Source of the DNA: Microbacterium paulum
GTDB lineage: Bacteria; Actinomycetota; Actinomycetes; Actinomycetales; Microbacteriaceae
Assembly: GCF_015707995.1 (NCBI RefSeq)
Contig: NZ_JAAGRY010000005.1
Span: 19,811-83,810 of the forward strand
Length of the DNA stretch: 64,000 bases
Direction: 5' to 3'
Below the pieces are notes generated by a model, which saw only the letters and a list, made by a program, of their open reading frames with translations, ran no database searches and was not told where the DNA came from. This document shows, one piece after another, positions 38,273 through 45,917 of this stretch. Position 1 is the first letter of the stretch. Each line of letters opens with the position of its first letter. Position numbers and translations under genes: made by a program.

Positions 38273-39825
38273 CTCACACAGCGTCCAGCACTGCCGATTC
38301 CACGGTCGGTCGCACGGTTCCCAAGATCCTCGTCGTCGGCGGTGGCTACGCCGGTTTCTACACCGCATGGAAGCTCGAGAAGCACCTGCGCAAGGGTGAG
38401 GCCGAGGTCACGATCGTCGACCCGCTGCCCTACATGACCTACCAACCCTTCCTGCCCGAGGTCGCCGCCGGCGAGATCGAGGCGCGCCACGCCGTGGTGG
38501 GGCTTCGCCGTCACCTGAAGAAGACGCGCGTCATCACCGCGAAGGTCACCGGCATCGACCACGCGCACCGCACGGCGACCATCACGCCGGAGTACGGCGA
38601 GCCGTGGCAGGAGAGCTACGACCAGATCGTCGTGACCGCCGGTGCCGTCTCTCGCACGTTCCCCATCCCGGGCATCGCCGAGAACGCGATCGGTCTGAAG
38701 AGGATCGAAGAGGCCGTGGCGGTGCGTGACCGCATCCTCTCGAACTTCGACCGTGCCGCGAACCTCCCCGCCGGGCCTGAGCGTGACCGGCTGCTCACCG
38801 TCGTCGTCGTGGGCGGCGGCTTCGCCGGGATCGAGGTGTTCGCCGAGCTGCGCGCCCTGGCATCCTCGCTGCTGAAGAACTACCCGCAGCTGCAGTTCGA
38901 CGACACGCACTTCCACCTCATCGAGGCGATGGGGCGGATCATGCCCGAGGTATCGCTGAAGACGAGCGAGTGGGTGCTGAAGGATCTCGCCAAGCGCGGC
39001 GCCAACGTGCACCTCGACACCCAGGTGACCGGTGCCGTCGACGGCAACGTCGAGTTGTCGACGGGCGAGGTCATCCCGAGCGACCTGATCATCTGGACCG
39101 CTGGTGTCATGGCGAACCCGACCGTCGTGCGCGGGGGAGACCTGCCCGTCGAAGAGCGTGGCCGCATCCGCACCCGCGCCGACCTGCGTGTCGGTTCGGA
39201 AGACGAGATCGTGGCGGATGCCTGGGCCGCGGGTGACGTCGCCGCCGTTCCCGACCTCACCGGCAAGGGCGTCGGCGGCTATTGCGTGCCGAACGCGCAG
39301 CACGCCGTCCGCCAGGCGAAGCTGCTCGCGAAGAACATCGTCGCCGACCTGCGCGGCGAGCTGCCCCGCCAGTACATCCACCACAACCTCGGGGCCGTCG
39401 CGGGCCTCGGCCTCTACAACGGCGTGTTCCAGTCGGGCAAGATCGCCCTCAAGGGTTTCATCGCCTGGTGCGCGCACCGCGCCTACCATGGCCTGGCCAT
39501 GCCGTCGTGGGAGCGCAAGTGGCGCGTCATCGGCGACTGGTGGCACAACTTCTGGCTGCACCGCGACAACGTGTCGCTCGAGACCGTGCAGAACCCGCGT
39601 TACTTCTTCGAGGAGTTCGCCGCGCGCCCGCGACCGGCAGCGCCCGAGGCTGCTCCGGCGGCGCCGGCTGCCCCCGCAGCCCCGGCGATCGACCCGAAGT
39701 CGGTGAAGGCCGAGAAGACCACTGCGGCCCCCGAGGCATCCGCCTCGGCTGCTGAGAAGGCCGCGCCGGCGAAGAAGGCCGCGGCAAAGAAGGCCCCCGT
39801 CAAGAAGGCGGATGCCTCGGCCTGA
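38269..39825 (+). CDS. ndh: Type II NADH dehydrogenase (NDH-2) with Ala/Pro/Lys-rich C-terminal tail
   Basis: 518 residues from GTG 38269. Feeds electrons from NADH to menaquinone without proton pumping. FAD motif GGGYAG at 24-29, NAD motif VVVVGGGFAGIEVFAELRAL (about 176-195), YMTYQPFLPEVAAGEIEARH, AAGDVAAVPD, YCVPNAQHAVRQAKLLAKNI, and the amphipathic C-terminal membrane-binding region. The last ~65 residues are a disordered Ala/Pro/Lys tail with repeated KKAA/KKAP units, unusual for NDH-2. AAGGAG lies 11 nt upstream; the start overlaps the protease stop. Confidence 0.92.
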   Translation: MTHTASSTADSTVGRTVPKILVVGGGYAGFYTAWKLEKHLRKGEAEVTIVDPLPYMTYQPFLPEVAAGEIEARHAVVGLRRHLKKTRVITAKVTGIDHAHRTATITPEYGEPWQESYDQIVVTAGAVSRTFPIPGIAENAIGLKRIEEAVAVRDRILSNFDRAANLPAGPERDRLLTVVVVGGGFAGIEVFAELRALASSLLKNYPQLQFDDTHFHLIEAMGRIMPEVSLKTSEWVLKDLAKRGANVHLDTQVTGAVDGNVELSTGEVIPSDLIIWTAGVMANPTVVRGGDLPVEERGRIRTRADLRVGSEDEIVADAWAAGDVAAVPDLTGKGVGGYCVPNAQHAVRQAKLLAKNIVADLRGELPRQYIHHNLGAVAGLGLYNGVFQSGKIALKGFIAWCAHRAYHGLAMPSWERKWRVIGDWWHNFWLHRDNVSLETVQNPRYFFEEFAARPRPAAPEAAPAAPAAPAAPAIDPKSVKAEKTTAAPEASASAAEKAAPAKKAAAKKAPVKKADASA

Positions 39826-39833
39826 CCCCACCC

Positions 39834-39860
39834 GGTCATCGAGCGAGCGGAGCCAGTCGA
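39834..39860. repeat. Possible member of an intergenic GAGCGAGCG-type repeat family
   Basis: GGTCATCGAGCGAGCGGAGC followed by CAGTCGA resembles short intergenic repeats I recall from Microbacteriaceae genomes (GTCATTGAGCGAGCG forms). A partial relative (GGCATCGAGCGAAG) occurs near 40228. Recognition is from memory only. Confidence 0.3.
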
Positions 39861-39885
39861 CTCGCCGCCCCCGTGTCTCCAGCTC

Positions 39886-39927
39886 GCGAAACCCCGCCGC
39901 GCCTCGCCGCGACCGGCGGGGTTTCGC
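39886..39927 (+). terminator. Strong hairpin terminator after ndh
   Basis: Perfect 14-bp stem GCGAAACCCCGCCG (39886-39899) / CGGCGGGGTTTCGC (39914-39927) with a 14-nt loop, before the tRNA promoter. Confidence 0.7.
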
Positions 39928-39942
39928 GTCCTCGAGGGCGGA

Positions 39943-39948
39943 TACCCT
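39943..39948 (+). promoter_or_regulatory. -10 hexamer TACCCT of the tRNA gene
   Basis: TACCCT ends 8 nt before the first base of the tRNA. Confidence 0.5.
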
Positions 39949-39956
39949 GGGCTGAT

Positions 39957-40029
39957 GCCCCCGTAGCCCAATGGCAGAGGCAGGCGACTTAAAATCGCTT
40001 CAGTCTGGGTTCGAGTCCCAGCGGGGGCA
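39957..40029 (+). tRNA. tRNA with UAA anticodon (Leu codon UUA), short variable loop
   Basis: Cloverleaf drawn by hand: acceptor stem GCCCCCG / CGGGGGC (39957-39963 and 40022-40028), discriminator A 40029, D arm GCC...GGC with GG in the loop, anticodon stem GGCGA/TCGCT around loop CTTAAAA (anticodon TAA), variable loop TCAGT of only 5 nt, T arm CTGGG-TTCGAGT-CCCAG. CCA is not encoded. True bacterial tRNA-Leu is class II with a long variable arm, so this is an atypical gene even though the anticodon reads UUA. Confidence 0.85.
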
Positions 40030-40389
40030 CTCGATCGACGGGCGGTAGCGTCGAGATTGTGCCTTCGCCCAGCCCCCACGCCACCACCGACCCCGCATTC
40101 GCGCGGGTCATCCCGATTACCGCATGAGCACCGAGGTGCGTACGTCATCACCGGCGATCGGGTAACCCTCGTGGACGAAGGGTTCGTGTGAGTCGCTTGA
40201 CGATGCGCCATGTGAGGCCCGCAGGCGGGCATCGAGCGAAGACCTGATCCGAAGCCATTTTTCCGGCCTTCTGTCGGTTGCGTGTCCGCCGACCCTAGTA
40301 CATTGGAGAAGTCTCATCTTTGTGTCGGCATTGAACCGTCGATGTGCGGCGCGATCGAGGCGTTTCTTTCCCCGCATCACAGGAGAACC
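40030..40389. other. Gene-free spacer downstream of the tRNA
   Basis: About 360 bp with no convincing gene. It is less GC-rich than its surroundings and contains TTGACG at about 40198 and a possible promoter around 40278-40304 (TTGCGT ... TACATT, spacer 15) that could serve the DUF4352-like gene. I saw no repeat of the tRNA 3' end, and no integrase, so integration at this tRNA is not supported. Confidence 0.4.
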
Positions 40390-41226
40390 ATGACCGACGC
40401 ACCCCCGCCGCCGTCCACTCAGCAGCCGCAGTACCCCGTTTACGCCCCGCCCGCCACCAAGCCCGCCAACAACGTCCTCGGCATCGTCGCGCTCGTCGTC
40501 TCGGCCCTGGGCTTCGTGTTCGCGTGCATCCCCGGCGCGCTGATCATCGGGTGGCTCCTCCTGCCGATCGGCTTCATCCTCGGCATCGTCGCGGTGTGCC
40601 TCAAGGGCAAGGCCAAGTGGCAGGGCATCACGGCCATCGTGCTGTCGGTCGTGGGAACGGTCGTCGCCGCCATCGTGTTCATGGTGGTCGTTGCGACCTC
40701 GGTCAGCAGCGCGATCGACGACGCCAGTGGCGGAGACATCACGGTCAGCGAGTCGCCGTCCGCGTCGACCAAGGGCGACGACGCCGCGGGTGACTCGGAG
40801 GTCGGCACGCGCGAGAACCCTATCGCACTCGGCACGGCGTTCTCGAATGACGACTGGACGGTCGTCATCAACTCCGTCACCCCCAACGCCGCGGAACAGA
40901 TCAACGCCGCCAACGGCTACCCGCAGGAGGCGGACCCCGGTACGGAGTTCCTTCTTATCAACTACACCGTCACGTACACGGGTGACGACGCCGACGGCCA
41001 GTACCCGGCGATGGTGCAGATCGAGTACGTCACCGGAGGCGGCGTCACGGTGAACGCGCTCGACAAGTTCGTGGTCGCGCCGGACGCGATCAACTCCACC
41101 AGCGTGCTTTACACGGGCGCGACGGTGACCGGCAACACCGCCATCCAGGTGCCGAGCCCCGTCGACGGCGTCCTCGTGGTCACACCGGGCATGTTCGGTG
41201 ACGAGGTGTTCGTCGCGGTCCAGTAG
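40390..41226 (+). CDS. DUF4190/DUF4352-like membrane protein
   Basis: 278 residues. Pro-rich N-terminus, two or three helices (NVLGIVALVVSALGFVFACI, GALIIGWLLLPIGFILGIVA and ITAIVLSVVGTVVAAIVFMV), an Asp/Ser-rich linker, then an extracytoplasmic beta-domain (~145-278) of DUF4352 type (TRENPIALGTAFSNDDWTVV, TEFLLINYTVTYTG). Such domains resemble immunoglobulin-like telokin folds and often occur in surface lipoproteins; the role is unknown. AGGAG precedes ATG 40390. It ends at a perfect bidirectional terminator. Confidence 0.75.
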   Translation: MTDAPPPPSTQQPQYPVYAPPATKPANNVLGIVALVVSALGFVFACIPGALIIGWLLLPIGFILGIVAVCLKGKAKWQGITAIVLSVVGTVVAAIVFMVVVATSVSSAIDDASGGDITVSESPSASTKGDDAAGDSEVGTRENPIALGTAFSNDDWTVVINSVTPNAAEQINAANGYPQEADPGTEFLLINYTVTYTGDDADGQYPAMVQIEYVTGGGVTVNALDKFVVAPDAINSTSVLYTGATVTGNTAIQVPSPVDGVLVVTPGMFGDEVFVAVQ

Positions 41227-41243
41227 CCGACCGCGCGTGAGGG

Positions 41244-41273
41244 CGGAGGCCGGGGGTACACCCCCGGCCTCCG
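41244..41273. terminator. Perfect bidirectional hairpin
   Basis: 13-bp stem CGGAGGCCGGGGG (41244-41256) / CCCCCGGCCTCCG (41261-41273) with loop TACA, between the convergent DUF4352-like and VOC genes. Confidence 0.75.
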
Positions 41274-41278
41274 GCGTC

Positions 41279-41665
41279 TTACGACGGATTGTGCATGAAC
41301 TCGAGGCGGATGCCGTTGTCGTCCTCGACGAACGAGGCGTAGTAGCGGTCGCTGAAGCGCGGGTACAGCTTCGGCTCGCGGACGACCGTCCACCCGGCAT
41401 CCACGGCGATGCGATGCAGCCTGTCCACCTCGTCCCGCGAGTCCACGGCGAAGGCGAGGTGCTGCCATCCTGCCCGGCCGTGCCGATGCTCGCCGGCCTC
41501 GCGCGTCGGCAGCACGATGAACTCCGTCTCGCCCTCCGCCCACCACGACGCCCCGTTGCCCCCGTCGCTGCGCTGGAGGCCGAGGGCGGTGAGGATCGGG
41601 TCGAACTGGACGACCGCGCGCGGCACGTCTTTGACGCTGACGCCGATGTGATCGAAGAGGGGCAT
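41279..41665 (-). CDS. VOC family protein (glyoxalase/bleomycin-resistance fold)
   Basis: 128 residues from ATG 41665. One pair of beta-alpha-beta-beta-beta modules: FDHIGVSVKDVPRAV with a metal His, WWAEGETEFIVLPTREA, WQHLAFAVDSRDEVDRLHRI with a second His, and YYASFVEDDNGIRLEFMHNP with a metal Glu. The family includes lyases, isomerases and resistance proteins; the substrate cannot be told. CAGACT 6 nt before the ATG supports a leaderless start and excludes the longer reading. Confidence 0.85.
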   Translation of the reverse strand: MPLFDHIGVSVKDVPRAVVQFDPILTALGLQRSDGGNGASWWAEGETEFIVLPTREAGEHRHGRAGWQHLAFAVDSRDEVDRLHRIAVDAGWTVVREPKLYPRFSDRYYASFVEDDNGIRLEFMHNPS

Positions 41666-41671
41666 CCGCCC

Positions 41672-41677
41672 AGTCTG
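41672..41677 (-). promoter_or_regulatory. -10 hexamer CAGACT (minus strand), leaderless promoter of the VOC gene
   Basis: CAGACT, 6 nt, ATG 41665 on the minus strand. Confidence 0.5.
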
Positions 41678-41698
41678 ACGCATCGCGCCGGGCGACGC

Positions 41699-42640
41699 TC
41701 AGACGCCGGGGAACGTCACCCCGGTGAGCTCCTGGCTCACGTCCCAGACTCGCCGCGCCTCGTCAGAGCTCTGCAGGCGCGAGTACAGCGTCTGTTCGGC
41801 GGGCTTGCCGCCGAGCCCGCGGAAGCCGTCGGGACCGTAGAACCTTCCCCCCTGATCACCCGGCGCGGTCGCGGCCATCAGCGCGGGTTGCGCCGCGCTT
41901 TCGACGGTGCCGAGAACCCCGAGGCGGGAGAACAGCGAGATCAGGGGGCGCCAGCGCACGGGTTCCGCTCGACCGATCTCCGGGCGGGCCGCCAGCAGGT
42001 TCGTCGGCGCGATGCCCGGGTGCGACAGGTCGACGGTGATCCCCCACCCCGCGGCCTTGCTGCGACGATCGAGTTTGAGACCGAACAGGCCGTACGCGAT
42101 CTTCGACTGCGAGTACGCGGCCATGCTGTCGTACGAGCGCTCCCAGTTGAGATCGTCCCAGTTGATCGCGCCCTGGTTCGCGGCGATGCTCACCTGCAGC
42201 GTGACGCGGGCACGACCGGCCCGGAGCAACGGCATCAGGTGCCCGATCAGTGCGACGTGGCCCAGGTGGTCGGTGCCGAACTGCAGCTCGAAGCCGTCTG
42301 CGGTGACCTGCCGGGCCGGCGGGTTCATGACGCCGGCATTCCCGATGAAGATGTCGATCGGTACCTCTTCATCGCGCAGCGTCTCGCCGAGGGCGGCCAC
42401 CGACGAGAGCGAGGACAGCTCGAGCGACCGGAGCGACACGGTCGCCTTCGGTGCGCTCTCGCGGATCGTCGTGATCGCCGCCTCGCCTTTGCGGGCGTTC
42501 CGCACCGGCAGGACGAGGTCGGCTCCCGCAGCGGCGAGCTGCGTCGCCATGACGAGTCCCATCCCGTCGCTGCCGCCGGTGAGGACGACGCTCTTTCCGG
42601 ACAGATCGGGCAGGGTGAGGGGTTCGATGCGGCGTGCCAT
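41699..42640 (-). CDS. Short-chain dehydrogenase/reductase
   Basis: 313 residues from ATG 42640, with AAGGAG 8 nt upstream. NAD(P)-binding TGGSDGMG (about residues 21-28), the NNAG-equivalent GNAGVM, catalytic Tyr and Lys in YSQSKIAY, and the PG motif in LSHPGIAPTNLL. The long form and TDHLGHVALI are typical of retinol-dehydrogenase-like SDRs. Divergent from an MmyB-type regulator, with which this kind of SDR is often paired; the regulator probably controls it. Confidence 0.88.
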   Translation of the reverse strand: MARRIEPLTLPDLSGKSVVLTGGSDGMGLVMATQLAAAGADLVLPVRNARKGEAAITTIRESAPKATVSLRSLELSSLSSVAALGETLRDEEVPIDIFIGNAGVMNPPARQVTADGFELQFGTDHLGHVALIGHLMPLLRAGRARVTLQVSIAANQGAINWDDLNWERSYDSMAAYSQSKIAYGLFGLKLDRRSKAAGWGITVDLSHPGIAPTNLLAARPEIGRAEPVRWRPLISLFSRLGVLGTVESAAQPALMAATAPGDQGGRFYGPDGFRGLGGKPAEQTLYSRLQSSDEARRVWDVSQELTGVTFPGV

Positions 42641-42697
42641 GTGACGGCTCCTTCGGAGGGTAGGGGGTGAGTGAGGGTGCTCGGTGACCAGACTGCG

Positions 42698-42712
42698 CCT
42701 TCGACGCGAAGG
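42698..42712. promoter_or_regulatory. Palindrome CCTTCG-ACG-CGAAGG, candidate operator
   Basis: Perfect 6+6 bp arms around a 3-bp centre in the SDR/regulator divergent region. Confidence 0.45.
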
Positions 42713-42713
42713 C

Positions 42714-42738
42714 ATCCACGGCCTGACGATCCGTGGAT
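42714..42738. promoter_or_regulatory. Inverted repeat ATCCACGG / CCGTGGAT, candidate operator
   Basis: 8-bp arms at 42714-42721 and 42731-42738 with a 9-bp spacer, directly beside the previous palindrome. Confidence 0.45.
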
Positions 42739-42837
42739 ACCGCGTCCGTGGCGGCCGCCTCTCTCACCGGGGGATCGGCAGGTCCTGGATGGTGCACCGC
42801 GGCGACGGTAGAAAGGAGGGCAGAAGAAAGGGATGCC

Positions 42838-43674
42838 ATGGACATCGACCGCACCGCACGGGCGGATTTCCTCCGCCTTCGGCGCGAGGCTCTGCAACCC
42901 GCCGACGTCGGTCTGCCGCGCGGGCAGCGCCGCCGTACGCGCGGATTGCGCCGCGAAGAGGTCGCTGCCCTCAGTCACATGTCGACCGGCTACTACGCGC
43001 GACTGGAACGCGCCCGCGGTCCGCAGCCTTCGGAGCAGATGATCGGCTCGATCGCGCAGGGGCTTCACCTGACGTTGCCCGAACGCGATCACCTCTACCG
43101 GCTCGCCGGTCACACGCCGCCGACATCCGCAAGCGGCACCACCCAGCACATCGCGCCGGGCATGCTGCGCATTCTGGACCGTCTCGACGACACGCCCGCC
43201 GAGATCGTGACCGAACTGGGCGAGACGCTGCGCCAGACCCGCATGGGCGTCGCTCTCGTGGGCGATCTCACCCGCTACACCGGCCGAGCGCGGAGCCTCG
43301 GCTACCGGTGGTTCACCGACCCTGAGACCCGCTCCCGCTACGCCCCCGGGGAGCATGAGCATCTTTCCCGCGTTTTCGTGTCGGGTCTTCGCGAGGCCGC
43401 CGTCCGGCGCGGACCCGATTCGCGCGCCGCTGATCTCGTCGACGCCCTCCTGCGTGAAAGCGATGAGTTCCGCGCCCTGTGGGAGCTCCACGAGGTCGGG
43501 CTGCGGCCTGCCGCAGGCAAGAGTTTCCTCCATCCCGACGGGGGGCGCCTCGATCTCGACTGCCAGACGCTGCTCGATCCCGACCAGTCGCACCTGCTGC
43601 TCGTCTACACCGCCAGTCCCGGAAGTGAGAGCTATCAGAAGCTCGAGCTTCTGTCGGTCATCGCTGCGGCGTGA
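42838..43674 (+). CDS. Helix-turn-helix regulator with MmyB-type ligand-binding domain
   Basis: 278 residues. The N-terminal XRE-type HTH (~10-75) has the MmyB-family wording RRTRGLRREEVAALSHMSTG and YYARLERARGPQPSEQMI; the C-terminal PAS-like MmyB domain contains LTRYTGRARSLGYRWFTDPE and the fatty-acid-pocket region ending QKLELLSVIA. It likely represses or activates the divergent SDR gene through the two palindromes between them. Start ATG 42838, behind a purine-rich AGAAAGG. Confidence 0.88.
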   Translation: MDIDRTARADFLRLRREALQPADVGLPRGQRRRTRGLRREEVAALSHMSTGYYARLERARGPQPSEQMIGSIAQGLHLTLPERDHLYRLAGHTPPTSASGTTQHIAPGMLRILDRLDDTPAEIVTELGETLRQTRMGVALVGDLTRYTGRARSLGYRWFTDPETRSRYAPGEHEHLSRVFVSGLREAAVRRGPDSRAADLVDALLRESDEFRALWELHEVGLRPAAGKSFLHPDGGRLDLDCQTLLDPDQSHLLLVYTASPGSESYQKLELLSVIAAA

Positions 43675-43689
43675 CATCGTTTGCACGGG

Positions 43690-44571
43690 ATGCGGTCTGA
43701 GATGAGGCGAACCCACGGCCGCACGGCCGCCGCGCTCGCGGCGGCGTTGCTCCTTGTGCTCGTGTCCGCATGCGCGTCGGTGGTGGCAGGGGAAGATTCC
43801 GGCGCGGCCTCGCCGGCGTCCCCCGCCACAGCGGGCGAGATCGATGCGCCGCCGCCGGGAGGGGCGTTCGACTACCAACTCGGCGGCGCCTACGCGCCAC
43901 CGACCGGCGTGACGGTGGTCGTGCGCGACCGCACGGCAGCGCCCGTGGGTGCCGGCTACGACGTCTGCTACGTGAACGGGTTCCAGACGCAGCCGGGCGA
44001 GTCCGACTCGTTCGCCGACGAGCATACCGACCTGCTCGTGACCGTCGACGGATCGCCGCTCGCCGACCCCGGTTGGCCTGACGAATACCTCTTCGACACG
44101 TCATCGGCCGAAAAGCGCAGCGCCCTCGTCGCCATCGTGGGGGACTGGATCACCGGATGCGCCGAGGATGGTTTCCAGGCCGTCGAGATAGACAACCTCG
44201 ACTCGTATCTGCGTTCCGACGGTGTCAACAGCGCGAGCTCCAACCTCGCCCTCGCCGCGGAGTATGCGCGCGTCGCACACACCGCGGGTCTCGCGATCGC
44301 CCAGAAGAACACCGCCGAGCACACCGAAGAGCTGCGCGCCGCCGGCTACGACTTCGCCGTCACCGAATCGTGCATGAGCTTCGAGGAGTGCTCCGCCTAC
44401 ACCGACGTGTATCCGACCGTGCTCGACATCGAGTACACCGATGAGCTCGGCGTCGACGGATTCCGGGGTGCGTGCGACGACCCGGGCCGGCCCGCCTCGA
44501 TGATCCTGCGCGATCCGAAGCTCGTCGACCCCGCCGACCCCGACTACCATTACGAAACCTGCGGCGGGTGA
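43690..44571 (+). CDS. Lipoprotein with endo-alpha-1,4-polygalactosaminidase (GH114-like) domain
   Basis: About 293 residues. Signal peptide with lipobox-like VSAC near residue 28, a short Ala/Ser linker, then a TIM-barrel domain: YDVCYVNGFQTQPGESDSFA, DEYLFDTSSAEKRSALVAIV, DGFQAVEIDNLDSY with the acidic residues of the active site, AIAQKNTAEHTEEL and FAVTESCMSFEEC. This matches the GH114 / TM1410-like family, proposed to cleave galactosaminogalactan-type polymers. ATG 43690 or 43702 are both possible starts. No partner genes. Confidence 0.8.
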   Translation: MRSEMRRTHGRTAAALAAALLLVLVSACASVVAGEDSGAASPASPATAGEIDAPPPGGAFDYQLGGAYAPPTGVTVVVRDRTAAPVGAGYDVCYVNGFQTQPGESDSFADEHTDLLVTVDGSPLADPGWPDEYLFDTSSAEKRSALVAIVGDWITGCAEDGFQAVEIDNLDSYLRSDGVNSASSNLALAAEYARVAHTAGLAIAQKNTAEHTEELRAAGYDFAVTESCMSFEECSAYTDVYPTVLDIEYTDELGVDGFRGACDDPGRPASMILRDPKLVDPADPDYHYETCGG

Positions 44572-44635
44572 GCACGGTGCCTGCACCCATCCGACGTGAC
44601 GTTCCGTCTCACGCGGCTCGCCACCCGGTCTCATC

Positions 44636-44641
44636 TAAGCT
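44636..44641 (+). promoter_or_regulatory. -10 hexamer TAAGCT of the aldolase/oxidase pair
   Basis: TAAGCT 31 nt before ATG 44673, which has its own GAAGGAG ribosome-binding site. Confidence 0.45.
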
Positions 44642-44672
44642 GAAGCTCTCACGTGCGAAGGAGCCCGATTCC

Positions 44673-45917
44673 ATGAGCATCGACCTGCTCGCCGCGCCCC
44701 CCGGCGGCACCACGCAGACGGTCGAACCGTGGCGGAACGCCGCCTCGTATTGGCGCGCGCGCACCGCCGCCGTCGCGGGAGTGTCGGGGCCCGTGGCATC
44801 CATCGACCTGACCGCGTTGCGCCACAACGCGCTCGACCTCGTCGTGCGCTCGAGCGGGGTGCCGATCCGCGTGGCGTCGAAGTCGATCCGGGTGCGCGAG
44901 GTGCTCGATGCCACGCTCGCGCTGCCGGGTTATCAGGGCATCCTCGCGTTCACGCTTCCCGAGGCGCTCTGGCTCGCCGAGACCCATGACGACATCGTGC
45001 TCGGTTATCCGTCGGTCGATCGCGCGGCCCTCGCCGCACTCGCCGCCGACGAGCAGAAGGCGGCGCGCATCACGCTGATGGTCGACGACCTCGCACAGCT
45101 CGACCTAGTCGACGCGGTCGCCCCGCCCGCGGCGCGCGCCGTGCTCCGTGTGGCGATCGATGCGGATGCCTCGTGGCGTTCGCCCGTGCTCGGCCACATC
45201 GGCGTGCGGCGCTCGCCCGTGCACGAGCCCGCCGAGGTCGCCCGGCTCGCGCAGGCGATCGCGGGTCGCCCCAGCTTCCGCCTGGTCGGACTCATGATGT
45301 ACGAGGCGCAGATCGCCGGGCAGCCCGACGACTCGGGATCGGGCGACGGCGTCATCCGGTGGATGCAGCGCCGCTCGGGCGACGAGCTGCGCGAGCGGCG
45401 TGGCGCGATCGTCGCCGCGGTGCGTGCCGTCGCCGACCTCGAATTCGTGAACGGGGGAGGGACGGGTTCGCTCGAATCCACGGCATCCGACCCCGCGGTC
45501 ACCGAGACGACGGCCGGCAGCGGGCTGCTCGCGGGGCACCTGTTCGATCTGTATCGACACTTCTCGCTCGCGCCCGCGGCCGCGTTCGCGCTCGACGTGG
45601 TGCGCCGGCCGACGCCCGACATCGTCACGGTGCTCGGTGGTGGATGGATCGCCTCGGGGCCGCCGGTGGCCTCTCGTCAGCCCCTGCCGGTGTGGCCCGA
45701 GGGGCTGCGCACGCTGCCCCGCGAGGGCGCGGGCGAGGTGCAGACGCCGCTGCAGGGAGACGCGGCGCGCCGCCTCTCGATCGGCGATCGGGTGTGGTGG
45801 CGCCACGCCAAGAGCGGCGAGCTCGCCGAGCGCGTCGACACCTATCACCTGACCGCCGGCGACCAGCTCGTCGGCGAGAGCCCCACTTATCGCGGAGAAG
45901 GAAAGAGCTTTCTGTGA
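44673..45917 (+). CDS. PLP-dependent amino acid deaminase/aldolase (D-threonine-aldolase-like)
   Basis: 414 residues, alanine-racemase fold type III. PLP Lys in PIRVASKSIRVREVLDATL (about residue 73), substrate region VNGGGTGSLESTA, and a C-terminal metal-binding segment WIASGPPVASRQPLPVWPEG with HL in VDTYHLTAGDQL. This form is annotated as amino acid deaminase/aldolase; the physiological D-amino acid or hydroxy amino acid is unknown. Its stop overlaps the lactone oxidase gene (GTGA), so the two are coupled. Confidence 0.85.
   Translation: MSIDLLAAPPGGTTQTVEPWRNAASYWRARTAAVAGVSGPVASIDLTALRHNALDLVVRSSGVPIRVASKSIRVREVLDATLALPGYQGILAFTLPEALWLAETHDDIVLGYPSVDRAALAALAADEQKAARITLMVDDLAQLDLVDAVAPPAARAVLRVAIDADASWRSPVLGHIGVRRSPVHEPAEVARLAQAIAGRPSFRLVGLMMYEAQIAGQPDDSGSGDGVIRWMQRRSGDELRERRGAIVAAVRAVADLEFVNGGGTGSLESTASDPAVTETTAGSGLLAGHLFDLYRHFSLAPAAAFALDVVRRPTPDIVTVLGGGWIASGPPVASRQPLPVWPEGLRTLPREGAGEVQTPLQGDAARRLSIGDRVWWRHAKSGELAERVDTYHLTAGDQLVGESPTYRGEGKSFL

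Noticed and set aside
40022..40130. Possible attachment site or integrated element at the tRNA
   Set aside because: No integrase gene and no direct repeat of the tRNA 3' end were found up to 44.6 kb.
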